Below are positions 8,759 to 16,588 of a DNA stretch of 33,154 nt, one piece after another. The DNA is from a virus. The stretch spans positions 1 to 33,154 of IMG/VR virus record IMGVR_UViG_3300043787_000178; one strand, written 5' to 3'. How positions within the stretch are numbered: position 1 is the first letter of the stretch; every line of letters begins with the position of its first letter. A program made the translations under genes and the position numbers. The notes under the pieces were generated by a model. It was not told the origin of the DNA. It made no database searches and worked only from the letters and a program-made list of their open reading frames with translations.

Positions 8759-10861
8759 TCATTTCGTTTCTTGCTCAGAGACTTCTGTTTGTGGCGGGGG
8801 CTCCAATTGGGACCCCGGGGAGCGCCTCGCCAATTTCATCTTTAGTCGCTCTTGCGCCAACACGGCTTGCTGCTTAAGATCCATGCCGGGACTTTGGTGG
8901 CCGCGGCTCATTTCCTGACGACGACGGTCAATAACCTTCTTGCGCAAGGCGCGGACTGCCGCTTCGAGAACATCGGCCGTGAGTTCCTCGTCTTCCTTAA
9001 ACAGAATCAGAGCTAGCATCCGGCGATCCGTCTCCGTGGCGGGCACTTCAAGAACATCGGCAAATTCGCGTCTCGCATTTACCGACGACTCGTTGAGCAG
9101 CGATTCGGCTAGCGACTCTGTCGCCAAACCGCGGTGCAGGCCTTCGTTCTTCAGCACAAGCCGGGCTTGACGGGCTGGATCGAACTCTTCTTCTGTATTC
9201 GCCCACGCTCCATCGCGGGCGGAAAGATGTTCCTCGCCGGGCTGGATCTGGCGCGCCGAGGCCAGAGCGCGGATCAGGATCTTTTCTGCGTCCGTGACCT
9301 GCGCCTGCGCCGAGGCTTTGACGGCGGAGGTTGCGCGCGTTCCGGCTGCGTACCGCAGCTCCTGACGGAGAACGGCGGAGTCGATGCCGAGTTTTTGCGC
9401 TATTTCCTGTGCGAGTTCGTCACGGACAATGCGGCTGGGCACGCGCTGAACGTGAGGCAGCAAATAATTCACAGCGTTCTTCTTGCCCTCTGCGCTGCGA
9501 ATGGGAAATTGCGCGCGGGCGCGTTCGATCAGGTAGTCGAAATATTTTTGCGAAGTTTTCAGCGCGGCGCCGTAGGCTTCTTTGCCTTTGCGGCGGATGT
9601 AGAGATCGGGATCGAAACCTTGTTCGAGGGTGAGGACTTTGATTTGAAATTCTTCTTCGACCAGCAGACCTAGCGTGCGTTCCGTGGCTTTCGCTCCGGC
9701 GGTGTCGGGATCGAAATTAACGACTACGTTTTTGCTGAAACGGCCCAGCAGCTTGGCCTGCAGTTCGGTGAAGGCTGTGCCGGAGCTGGCGATGACGTTA
9801 TGGAATCCGGCGGCGTAGACGGAGATGCAATCCATCTGGCCTTCGACCAGGATGGCGTAGTCGAACTTCTTGATCCACTCCTTGGCGACGTTCAGATTGA
9901 AGAGGACTTTGCTTTTGGAGTAGATGGGGGTCTCGGGGGAGTTCAGATACTTGGGCCCGGATTTTTCGTCGGTGGCGAGAGTGCGGCCGGTGAAGGCGAT
10001 TACTTTTCCGGCCTCGCTGGCGATGGGGAACATTACGCGGTTGCGGAACTTGGAGTACATGGCTAGTTGCGAGTCCCGAGTCCCGAGTCCCGAGCGGGTC
10101 GCTTGTCGTTGGTCGTTGGTCGTTGGCTCTTTCGAAACGACATTCCTATTCTCAGGCGCGACAGAGTCAGAATCCCCATCCGCGCTTCGGGGCGACATAG
10201 CAGCAGGTCCCTCGACTGTGGTGGATCGCTCGCTGGCTCGCGATCCACCTTCGCTCGGGATGACAGAAGAAGATGGATTGGCGGCTTCTTGTTTCCAGGA
10301 AAATAGGCCACTTTCGCGGAGGGCTTCTTCGGTGAATTCTTGTTTCAGGCGGTCGCGGAGGAGGAAACCGGAATCGGGGGCGTAGCCGATGCGGAAGCGG
10401 GCGATCATTTCTTCATTCAGGCCGCGGCCGGTTAGATATTCGCGGGCCCGGGAGCCTTCAGGACGGCGGAGGCATTCCTGGAAGAACGCGACGGCGCGCT
10501 CGTGCACGTCGAGAAGTTGGCCGCGGAGGCGGGCTTCTTTGGCTTCGCCTTCGGTGGCGTAGCTGGCTTTCGGCAAGGGGATGCCCAGCTTCTGCGCCAC
10601 CATGCGGACGGATTCCGGGAAGGTGATGTTTTCGATTTTCTGGATGAAGCTGAATACGTCGCCGGAGAGGCCGCAGCCAAAGCAGTGATAGAACTGGCGC
10701 GTGGCGTGGACGGAGAATGACGGGGTTTTTTCGCCGTGAAACGGGCAAAGGCCGGAATAGTTTTGGGCTCCGGCTTTTTTTAGTTTGATGTAGTCGCCGA
10801 TGATGCGGACGATGTCCGCCTGCTGCTTTACGGTGTATGCGAAATCGCCGGGGTTGGACAT
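8759..10861 (-). CDS. dnaG: DNA primase DnaG with repeat-derived internal insert
   Basis: The primase synthesises RNA primers at the replication fork and docks on DnaB. The 700 residues are about 100 longer than usual. The N-terminal zinc domain is intact (CPFH at 39-42, CFGC at 60-63). The catalytic N-subdomain includes YLTGRGLNEEMIARFRIGYAP. The core YSKFRNRVMFPI begins at about 269. The TOPRIM domain contains AILVEGQMDCISVYAAG, the acidic NFDPDTAG and DPDLYIRR. A helical DnaB-binding region follows, with the TDAEKILIRALAS and RRMLALILF helices. Between FSWKQE (about 191) and YSKFRN (about 269) lies an insert of about 77 residues, rich in Ser, Arg and Thr, with no counterpart in DnaG. It is made of repeat DNA (10058-10288). 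The frame is unbroken, so the gene is probably functional. Start at MSNPGDFAYTVKQQADIVRI. Confidence 0.97.
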   Translation of the reverse strand: MSNPGDFAYTVKQQADIVRIIGDYIKLKKAGAQNYSGLCPFHGEKTPSFSVHATRQFYHCFGCGLSGDVFSFIQKIENITFPESVRMVAQKLGIPLPKASYATEGEAKEARLRGQLLDVHERAVAFFQECLRRPEGSRAREYLTGRGLNEEMIARFRIGYAPDSGFLLRDRLKQEFTEEALRESGLFSWKQEAANPSSSVIPSEGGSRASERSTTVEGPAAMSPRSADGDSDSVAPENRNVVSKEPTTNDQRQATRSGLGTRDSQLAMYSKFRNRVMFPIASEAGKVIAFTGRTLATDEKSGPKYLNSPETPIYSKSKVLFNLNVAKEWIKKFDYAILVEGQMDCISVYAAGFHNVIASSGTAFTELQAKLLGRFSKNVVVNFDPDTAGAKATERTLGLLVEEEFQIKVLTLEQGFDPDLYIRRKGKEAYGAALKTSQKYFDYLIERARAQFPIRSAEGKKNAVNYLLPHVQRVPSRIVRDELAQEIAQKLGIDSAVLRQELRYAAGTRATSAVKASAQAQVTDAEKILIRALASARQIQPGEEHLSARDGAWANTEEEFDPARQARLVLKNEGLHRGLATESLAESLLNESSVNARREFADVLEVPATETDRRMLALILFKEDEELTADVLEAAVRALRKKVIDRRRQEMSRGHQSPGMDLKQQAVLAQERLKMKLARRSPGSQLEPPPQTEVSEQETK
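10058..10288 (-). repeat. Repeat-derived in-frame insert inside dnaG
   Basis: About 231 bp with no DnaG homology interrupt the gene. The segment holds a perfect hairpin GGTGGATCGC-10 nt-GCGATCCACC (10220-10249) within a GTCATCCCGAGCG-type element, three tandem copies of TCGTTGG (10106-10126) and three tandem copies of GAGTCCC (10071-10091). Each heptamer triplet is 21 bp and keeps the reading frame. Confidence 0.75.
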
Positions 10862-11659
10862 TGAGGGTCTACGGGTATTGTCGGGGAAATGGGGAAGGAT
10901 TGAAATATGTCGGGATGGGATTGTTGTGGAGAAGTTGTGGGAATCGAGGGTTGGCGGTTGAAAGGGAGGGAAAACGCAGGACGGATGTTACGTATACCGC
11001 CGTGCCGTCATTAAAAACAGTTCGTTTTCCTTACGATGAGCACCGCGATTATCGTGTTAATTTCATCTTCGGTGATCACTTGGTTGACACGTGAACGATT
11101 GATTACTTTGGTTAGATTTAGCACGGTGATGGTAGCGCGTCTAATAGCCACAACTTCTTGTTACCACGCAAATGCTAGTGAATCTGCTTGCGGTTTCACT
11201 TGAGGTGCCCTATTATTATGCAAGCGAGCATTACGCGCAATACGCTGTGCGCGTGTTACATATGTGATGCTTGTGAACGGTTGTACTGCTCAAACGAGCA
11301 GATGACACGCCTTAACGAGAGGTTGTGTTGTGAGAACGGCACGTGGACGGCAAGCGAACGTTGTCGTGTGCAAGGGCACACAATCCCACCTGTTCGTCTC
11401 CCATTCCTTCTCTTGACGGCGTGAATGCAAAGAGCGTTCCGCCAATGGCATGGCGGGGGACGTGAGTATAGTAGGGCAAGTGGAATGCCTCGTGATGCCC
11501 AGAGTGCACCCGCCTGCTTTACTCTTCCCACATCTCAGCTTCGGTCGATCTAGTCAATCAGGGTCCCGTTTTGGACCTCAAACAGGAGCAAGGCCAGAAT
11601 CTTTATCAAAAATAAATGGCCGTCAGTCTTCTAGACCGACAGCCATTTTCAACGTGCAC
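10862..11659. other. Gene-poor region between dnaG and the tRNA fragment
   Basis: I see no supported gene in about 800 bases. The stretch carries three perfect small hairpins: ACGCGCA/TGCGCGT at 11233-11254, CTGCTC-AAAC-GAGCAG at 11286-11301, and GTGTGC-AAGG-GCACAC at 11366-11381. It ends in a terminator-like hairpin at 11614-11648. TGTGGAGAAGTTGTGGG at about 10925 resembles the TGTGGA words upstream of dnaB. A structured RNA is possible but not shown. Confidence 0.5.
11614..11648. terminator. Hairpin terminator beside the tRNA fragment
   Basis: AAATGGC (11614-11620) pairs with GCCATTT (11642-11648), with an inner GTC/GAC extension. A and T runs on both sides make it usable in either direction. 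It lies 11 bp beyond the 3' end of the minus-strand tRNA remnant, as expected for the original tRNA terminator. Confidence 0.6.
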
Positions 11660-11712
11660 TGTAGCGGCGGCAGGAGTCGGACCTACGATCCTCCGGATTA
11701 GAATCCGGTGCT
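11660..11712 (-). tRNA. Degenerate 3' half of tRNA-Arg(TCT), probable attachment-site remnant
   Basis: On the minus strand the anticodon arm reads CCGGA-TTCTAA-TCCGG with TCT at 11702-11700, followed by a T arm GTAGG-TCCGACT-CCTGC and a 3' acceptor-like CGCCGCTACA. The anticodon loop has six nucleotides instead of seven, and the T loop has TCCGACT instead of the TTCGA form. I find no D arm or 5' acceptor strand upstream. A 3' tRNA half at the edge between host-like and phage-like DNA is what integration into a tRNA gene leaves behind. It is unlikely to be a working tRNA. Confidence 0.55.
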
Positions 11713-11923
11713 GGTCGGCAACGGGGGCCTCGCGAAAGGTAATTCACCCAATGCGCTCCGCTCAGCTTTCCGCAGTCTCCGGAGCGTAAGGGAAAAGGCT
11801 GAGCACCCGCAAAAGTACACGGCCTGCGTCCCTCACAGAACTGACAAGTAATCTTTCGCTGGCGGGCTGTATACAGGGAAGTCACCCCTCTCTAAGTCAT
11901 TGAAAACAAAGAGAAAAAATCCC

Positions 11924-11952
11924 TTGACTACAGTTCCGTCTACCGATAGACT
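11924..11952 (+). promoter_or_regulatory. Sigma70-type promoter of the phage left operon
   Basis: TTGACT (11924-11929) and TAGACT (11947-11952) are spaced by exactly 17 bp, about 90 bp upstream of the first phage gene. It is the best promoter in the region and reads into the left operon. Confidence 0.6.
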
Positions 11953-11965
11953 AGAGTCCTACCCA

Positions 11966-12015
11966 CAGTTTCCCATTACAATAAAATTAACCTCTCGTAA
12001 ACGTAATGGAAACTG
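11966..12015 (+). promoter_or_regulatory. Long inverted repeat in the left-operon leader
   Basis: CAGTTTCCCATTAC (11966-11979) and GTAATGGAAACTG (12003-12015) pair over 13 bp with one bulged base and a 23-nt loop. It begins 14 bp after the -10, so it lies at or just after the likely transcription start. It may be an operator or a 5' RNA hairpin. No T run follows, so it is not a simple terminator. Confidence 0.5.
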
Positions 12016-12043
12016 AGTTATTATTGATCCTAGAGATACCATT

Positions 12044-12223
12044 ATGGCAAAGCAACCAGCGAAGAAATCCGGTTGGACAGTAGTCTCTGCCCGCGTCCCG
12101 CCGGACCTGAAAGATTGGATTTTACAAGAGTATAAAAAACCAGGTTGTATTAATGATGTTATTCTTCTACTATTACAAAGATTAAGAAATGGAAGAATAC
12201 TTGGAATTAAGTTAGAATCATAA
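12044..12223 (+). CDS. Small RHH-like protein (59 residues)
   Basis: The 59-residue frame starts MAKQPAKKSGWTVVSARVPPDLKDWILQ and ends with LLLLQRLRNGRILGIKLES. A short strand (VSARVP) followed by two helices recalls ribbon-helix-helix or Arc-like DNA-binding proteins, but the match is by eye only. It is the first gene after the leader promoter and inverted repeat, a fitting place for an early regulator that acts on them. Confidence 0.55.
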   Translation: MAKQPAKKSGWTVVSARVPPDLKDWILQEYKKPGCINDVILLLLQRLRNGRILGIKLES

Positions 12224-12247
12224 CAACCACCACCCGGAGTCTACCCT

Positions 12248-12829
12248 ATGCCAAGTCCTAATGAAACAGACACATTACCCACGTCTGAATCAATAATAAT
12301 CTGTGCCTTTAACTGCACAGAACAAAATATAAAACATTGTCGTAAGTGTCAACGACCATTTTGTATAATGCACTGCAATACATTCTCTCCAAACTTCTGC
12401 AAAGAATGCTTTAAAGACCTAGCAGTAATCTCAGATAAATTTAAACGAACATTCGATTATATAGGTGATAATGGCCAACTATATATCCGAACAGAAGAAC
12501 GTGTTCGTTATTATCTTGATGGCATGGACTGGCCATTCGTTACACCGTGGATACATGATCTAAGTGATGATGAGCTTAAGAGTCTGTGGGTTTTTCATCA
12601 TTACATAATGAAACTTATTGAAACAGAGAATGACACTCGTAATATAGAAAAAGCCCGCAAATTACGTGAAAGCCCGGTTCCTCGTCTTATAAGCAGTACT
12701 ACGGTGAAAAGTACTAGAGTAACGAAGCCTTCTGTACCAGAGACACCGGAGAGTATGCGTGCAAGGCTTAAGAAATTAGGTATTCCGGATGTTACTATAG
12801 ATGCGATGATAAAGGCGATGATACCATGA
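12248..12829 (+). CDS. Hypothetical protein with B-box-like zinc finger
   Basis: Of the 193 residues, positions 19-57 are rich in metal ligands: CAFNC, HCRKCQRPFC, MHC and FCKEC, resembling a B-box/RING-type double zinc site. The C-terminal part is helical, ending with a small motif MRARLKKLGIPDVTIDAMIKA that could be an interaction helix pair. No enzymatic motif is visible. Its stop overlaps the next start (ATGA at 12826). It is an early-region gene of unknown function, possibly acting on host transcription or proteins. Confidence 0.7.
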   Translation: MPSPNETDTLPTSESIIICAFNCTEQNIKHCRKCQRPFCIMHCNTFSPNFCKECFKDLAVISDKFKRTFDYIGDNGQLYIRTEERVRYYLDGMDWPFVTPWIHDLSDDELKSLWVFHHYIMKLIETENDTRNIEKARKLRESPVPRLISSTTVKSTRVTKPSVPETPESMRARLKKLGIPDVTIDAMIKAMIP

Positions 12830-13011
12830 ATGGGAAATTCTTGGTTTTAATAGAAGATAAAAAATATGGTTCTTCTGCTGAAGAACATTATACAGTAAAA
12901 CAAGTATTAAAATATCTTGAAAATGTTGTAGAAGAATTAGATATTATAGATGTTCAAGAAATAGATTCAGTTCATACAACTATAAAGAGTTTTTTAGGTG
13001 ATTATATATGA
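12826..13011 (+). CDS. Hypothetical protein (61 residues)
   Basis: This small acidic protein (MNGKFLVLIEDKKYGS...) overlaps the genes on both sides by ATGA-type junctions (12826 and 13008), which supports translation. I recognise no family. Four of its six leucines are TTA codons, showing the codon bias of the region. Confidence 0.6.
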   Translation: MNGKFLVLIEDKKYGSSAEEHYTVKQVLKYLENVVEELDIIDVQEIDSVHTTIKSFLGDYI

Positions 13012-14237
13012 CCCCCGAAGAAGCAAGTAATCGTTATCACTGGTGCAAATACGACAAGGCCACTAACACAGTAGAATTGTATCTTGATCACTATATGTTA
13101 AGTGGCCTACGTCTATGCGAAGCACGTTTTGCTTTTGAACATTTATTGTGGGTAAAACAACGATCAGCGTTACAGGAAGATACGACATTAAGATTCCGGA
13201 AACCTTGGTTTTTAGATTTCGGAGAATATATCCACTGGTGTTTAGAACAATTTTATAATCATTTTAAGCACAACAAACAAGCCCCATCTGTGGATTTCTG
13301 GATGCAGCAGTGTAAGACGAAGTGGGAATTAATGAAGATGGATGAGTATAAAGATTATCATGTAAAGGCAGACGCAAAGAAGTATGATGAAGTACATGGC
13401 TGGGATGGAGTAGCGACACTTCTTATTCAATATTATGTTTTCTATATGGATATGCGACTCCGAGTAATTGATACGGAGATTACGTTTGGGCATAATAAAG
13501 AAGTTTTTATAGGTAACACATTGTTAGATTACGGTAACGGTTGTTTTGATTGTTATTATTGTGAACAACCATTAAGTGTAAATTGTTATCTAACTGGCCG
13601 CATAGACCTACTAGTAGACAACGGCTATAAAATTGGTCCCATAGATCACAAAACAACCCATCGTTTTGATGGTTTCGAGCATCAGGATTTCAATCCACAG
13701 GATGCTATGACAGGGTATATTTATGCTACACATGAAATACTTAGAAAATACTATGGTATGAATAATAGTATTGATGGTAGTAGAGTATTCACTAAAGATG
13801 GTGGTTTAATGGCTGCACCAGAGTGTAAAGGTGGTTGGATATTCCATATATCCTCCTGTACTCCATCCGTGCCAAGAGATAAGACACAAAAACAAGGTCC
13901 ACGTTTTAAGACGACGCCAATAGACAAAACATTATCCCAACTAGAGGATTTTAAGAAACGTCAACTATCCTCTTTTAAGAGAGTAGCAGAACTATTATTT
14001 AACGACAAAATGCCAGAATGGAACACGACGGCTTGTAATAATATTTTCTTCCGTCAATGTGAATACAAGCCAATCCACGAACAACCAAGTGAGCAATGGC
14101 CGGATATGATTAATAGATTTTATCAAATAAGTAACCCTAAAGATGTCTGGGATACTCGTAATATGGCAAAGAAAGACAACAATGAAAAACTATCTACCAC
14201 CACAACTATCCAAACAACGAAAGAAACGAACGTCTAA
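13008..14237 (+). CDS. PD-(D/E)XK exonuclease, RecB/Cas4-like
   Basis: The 409 residues match the phage RecB/Cas4-type nuclease plan. A helix with LSGLRLCEARFAFEHLLW is followed by FGEYIHWCLEQF, the conserved His of the domain. The active site is LTGRIDLLVDNGYKIGPIDHKTTH, where GRIDL supplies the Asp and IDHKT the D-x-K. Another helix with the Q-x6-Y motif follows (FNPQDAMTGYIYATHEIL). Cysteines near residue 345 and after (CNNIFFRQCEYKP) could be the partner cysteines of a Fe-S cluster, but the four-Cys set is not clear. In phages such enzymes resect DNA for recombination. Here it lies four genes upstream of a ssDNA-binding protein and next to a Sak4-like ATPase, so a recombination module is likely. 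Confidence 0.85.
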   Translation: MTPEEASNRYHWCKYDKATNTVELYLDHYMLSGLRLCEARFAFEHLLWVKQRSALQEDTTLRFRKPWFLDFGEYIHWCLEQFYNHFKHNKQAPSVDFWMQQCKTKWELMKMDEYKDYHVKADAKKYDEVHGWDGVATLLIQYYVFYMDMRLRVIDTEITFGHNKEVFIGNTLLDYGNGCFDCYYCEQPLSVNCYLTGRIDLLVDNGYKIGPIDHKTTHRFDGFEHQDFNPQDAMTGYIYATHEILRKYYGMNNSIDGSRVFTKDGGLMAAPECKGGWIFHISSCTPSVPRDKTQKQGPRFKTTPIDKTLSQLEDFKKRQLSSFKRVAELLFNDKMPEWNTTACNNIFFRQCEYKPIHEQPSEQWPDMINRFYQISNPKDVWDTRNMAKKDNNEKLSTTTTIQTTKETNV

Positions 14238-14439
14238 TAAAGGATTTTTAACACAACAAGATTGGCTTTACCATTGTTATCATCTTGCAGACAATAATCC
14301 CGTAATGAAAGATTGTAAGGTATGTGATTGGCATGATGGTTTAAGTGATAAGACAAAATATAATTTATTACCAGCAGCGATGTTAAAGGAGATAAGTAAT
14401 GTCAAAAAAGAAAATAGTAAAAAATTCGTGGAAGTCTAG
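14182..14439 (+). CDS. Small hypothetical protein with CxxC motif
   Basis: The 85-residue frame MKNYLPPQLSKQRKKRTSNK... begins inside the end of the nuclease gene (56-bp overlap). It contains DCKVCDWHDG, a possible zinc knuckle, and ends 41 bp into the next gene. The long overlap makes the start uncertain; ATG 14182 is used because the part upstream reads as the shadow of the nuclease frame. Confidence 0.45.
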   Translation: MKNYLPPQLSKQRKKRTSNKGFLTQQDWLYHCYHLADNNPVMKDCKVCDWHDGLSDKTKYNLLPAAMLKEISNVKKENSKKFVEV

Positions 14440-14689
14440 GACATGTGTTAACTGTAATAAAAGATTTTCAACTATAAATAAATTTATTGAACATGCTAAA
14501 AGACATGATATAAATACAAACAGTTTATCAAATCTAGTAGCTACTCCTAATTATGAAGAATTATACAGAAATTTAAAGAATGATAATAGTAGAAAGCGTT
14601 ATGAAATAATCAACGACTGGATGAAATCTGTTGCTACTATTAATGATGCTATTGCTCATGCTATTGGTGATATTGGTGGGGGTAGATAA
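14399..14689 (+). CDS. Small C2H2 zinc-finger protein
   Basis: The 96-residue protein contains CVNCNKRFSTINKFIEHAKRH at about residues 16-36, a classic C2H2 zinc-finger spacing. The rest is helical. The ribosome site AGGAG is well placed before ATG 14399. Its last base overlaps the first base of the following gene (14689). Probably a DNA- or protein-binding accessory of the replication module. Confidence 0.65.
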   Translation: MSKKKIVKNSWKSRTCVNCNKRFSTINKFIEHAKRHDINTNSLSNLVATPNYEELYRNLKNDNSRKRYEIINDWMKSVATINDAIAHAIGDIGGGR

Positions 14690-15492
14690 TGCCAGAAAAT
14701 GACCTACTAAAAGCCGCACTACAAACCCTAACAGGTTGTGTTGATGCTGCTACAGTGACCAACGTGGATAGGTTAAAAGTTGCTATCTGCGGTGATCCAA
14801 AGACAGGAAAATCCTCCGTAATAGCCCGTACCGCACGTAAACCAGTAATATTTTATGATTTTGACGATCGGAAGGAAAGTATAGCAGGGATAGATGGAGT
14901 AATAATTAAAACATTATTCGACAAGAATGACACAACTCCTACAGCATGGAGTGCTTTTGAGAGTGATTTGGGGACATTAGAATACTTAAAAGAGAAAAAC
15001 GAACTCCCCTTTAAAAGCATAGCTGTGGATAGTATTACTTTTCTTCGTAAATATGCAGAACATCAATTATTAAAAGATTCATCCGCATCTAGAGCAAAGT
15101 TTAAGATTGGAAGTACGGAATATTTAGTCCCGAAGGACTGGGATGCTGTTACTGGTGTACAACATATGTTGGAAACGATGTTCAATAGATTATTTAGTCT
15201 GAACATTGACGTATATGCCACTTTCCACACCCGGCTTGAGAAAGATCAAAATAAATCAACAAAGACGGACATAGTATATAAGGACACTCTTACTATCGAC
15301 CCGCCTAATTTGAAGATGCTTCTTCCAAAATTTAATGATTGTTGGCGTTCCTATGTAGATGGTGGAGTGTATCGAGTACAGGTTAAACCGGATTGGCAAT
15401 TTAATGCCGCGACTGTGTTAAAGAATCAAGGTGAAAACGAAGTTGCGGATATACAGAAGATGTTGGAGAAACATAATGGAAAAAAATCATAA
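14689..15492 (+). CDS. RecA-like ATPase, Sak4/AAA_24 type
   Basis: A P-loop ATPase of 267 residues. Walker A is GDPKTGKSS (near residue 35), the strand-end VIFYDFDDRKES follows, and Walker B is in FKSIAVDSITFLRKYAEHQLL. The overall pattern is that of phage AAA_24 proteins, many of which belong to the Sak4 family of single-strand-annealing recombinases. In those families the ATPase cooperates with a ssDNA-binding protein. Here the DUF669-like protein follows 0.6 kb downstream, and the RecB-like nuclease lies just before, so the set looks like a phage homologous-recombination and replication unit. The stop overlaps the next small gene by 17 bp. Confidence 0.85.
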   Translation: MPENDLLKAALQTLTGCVDAATVTNVDRLKVAICGDPKTGKSSVIARTARKPVIFYDFDDRKESIAGIDGVIIKTLFDKNDTTPTAWSAFESDLGTLEYLKEKNELPFKSIAVDSITFLRKYAEHQLLKDSSASRAKFKIGSTEYLVPKDWDAVTGVQHMLETMFNRLFSLNIDVYATFHTRLEKDQNKSTKTDIVYKDTLTIDPPNLKMLLPKFNDCWRSYVDGGVYRVQVKPDWQFNAATVLKNQGENEVADIQKMLEKHNGKKS

Positions 15493-15676
15493 AAGATGTA
15501 GAGCTTCTGTAATTAGAAAACTTGAAAGAATCTCTTATCTTATTTGTGAGATAGCATGTATAGATTGTCCTGAATCAAATACAGCAATAATAGAACAAGA
15601 CTTAGCTACATTAAAACATTATACAGATATTATAAGGAGAAAATATAAATATAATGACACCCGAACAACTACGTAA
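15476..15676 (+). CDS. Small hypothetical protein (66 residues)
   Basis: MEKNHKRCRASVIRKLERIS... is a basic, helical small protein with ICEIACIDC near the middle. It overlaps both neighbours slightly, as is typical of this packed operon. No family recognised. Confidence 0.5.
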   Translation: MEKNHKRCRASVIRKLERISYLICEIACIDCPESNTAIIEQDLATLKHYTDIIRRKYKYNDTRTTT

Positions 15677-15818
15677 CTTAGTAAAGGAAGTTTGTAAGCG
15701 AGATATCTCTACGAAACAAGCAGAGGCTTTTATGGATATCTTTAAAAATGAATATGATTTAGGACTAGCAAAGTTTAATCGTTCGTTTGTTGTATATCAT
15801 TTTGGGAGTGAAAAATAA
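15654..15818 (+). CDS. Small hypothetical protein (54 residues)
   Basis: MTPEQLRNLVKEVCKRDIST... ends GSEK. The frame starts at ATG 15654 after an AAGGAG stretch (about 15634) and overlaps the preceding gene by 23 bp. Function unknown. Confidence 0.5.
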   Translation: MTPEQLRNLVKEVCKRDISTKQAEAFMDIFKNEYDLGLAKFNRSFVVYHFGSEK

Positions 15819-15819
15819 C

Positions 15820-16014
15820 GTGAAGATAACCATAGAAGAACAAATGCCTGATAGATATATAATTACAGGTGATAAAAATATTACTTTAAATTCTTTTAAA
15901 GAATTTGAAGATTTTATAAGTAAAGAATATGGTTCTTTAACTCTATTTAAAGATTTACAAAATAGTATTTCTGATTTAGAAGATAGAATGCAGCAAATAA
16001 GAGAATTATTATAA
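15820..16014 (+). CDS. Small hypothetical protein (64 residues), GTG start
   Basis: KITIEEQMPDRYIITGDKN with a helical C-terminus (DLEDRMQQIRELL). GTG 15820 follows the previous stop by one base, so it is the most economical start. Confidence 0.5.
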   Translation: MKITIEEQMPDRYIITGDKNITLNSFKEFEDFISKEYGSLTLFKDLQNSISDLEDRMQQIRELL

Positions 16015-16079
16015 GTTCTGCCTCGGCAGATAATTGCATGGAATAGCATAAAAATCCAAGAAACAAAAAAGGACCAACA

Positions 16080-16580
16080 ATGCCTAAGATGTCAGTGAAT
16101 GCAGAAACACTCGAAGCACCGAAACCAGTAGCAGGTGGTTGGTATGATCTTCGTCTTAAGGGGATGACTATTAAGAAATCCCCTAAAGGACATAATATCG
16201 AAGCATACTTCACCACAGTTAACCAACCGACTGATACTAATGATAAGTTTGTTCTTTATCGAATGAATAATGGTTTTAGTCAGGGAACTGCTATGCAGGA
16301 ATTGTGTCATGCTTTGGGTTTCCCGATGGAAATTGACGCTCAAGGACAAGCTAGTTTTCCTGGTGATTGGACATTAAAAGACCCAGCACAGCCGGATAAT
16401 TGGGATTTGGCTCAGTATACAGGAGTATTACTCGGCAAGACCGGAAGTGCTGAGTTAGTAGTGGATAATTATCAGGGAAATGAAAAGAACGTAGTGAAAC
16501 AATGGAAGTGTAAGGTTCCTGATTGTCCTACTCGTTTCCCGAAAATTCGTCATCAAACGGATTTGATTGGGAAGAAGTAA
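16080..16580 (+). CDS. DUF669-type ssDNA-binding protein
   Basis: The 166 residues resemble phage DUF669 proteins, many of which bind single-stranded DNA. The N-terminal part, AETLEAPKPVAGGWYDLRLK, is followed by GHNIEAYFTTV, then a helical segment, then NWDLAQYTGVLLGKTGSAEL, a predicted OB-like beta region. Two cysteines, CKVPDC, are near the C-terminus. Lying between a Sak4-like ATPase and the polymerase genes, it probably coats single strands in replication or recombination. The ribosome site is GGACCAACA-poor, so the ATG at 16080 is set by the protein match. Confidence 0.75.
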   Translation: MPKMSVNAETLEAPKPVAGGWYDLRLKGMTIKKSPKGHNIEAYFTTVNQPTDTNDKFVLYRMNNGFSQGTAMQELCHALGFPMEIDAQGQASFPGDWTLKDPAQPDNWDLAQYTGVLLGKTGSAELVVDNYQGNEKNVVKQWKCKVPDCPTRFPKIRHQTDLIGKK

Positions 16581-16588
16581 TTAACTTT

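Larger units (their letters stand above)
11713..12043. other. Phage left end: leader region before the first gene
   Basis: About 330 bases carry the change from GC-rich to AT-rich DNA. They hold a sigma70-like promoter (11924-11952) and a long inverted repeat (11966-12015) but no integrase or repressor gene. Confidence 0.5.

Noticed and set aside
9134-9673. Plus-strand open frame of 179 codons
   Set aside because: It is antisense to dnaG with no ribosome site or family resemblance.
11649-11885. Minus-strand open frame of 78 codons at the junction
   Set aside because: Its end translates the tRNA-like remnant, so it is unlikely to be a gene. The CQFCEGRRPC stretch alone is not enough.
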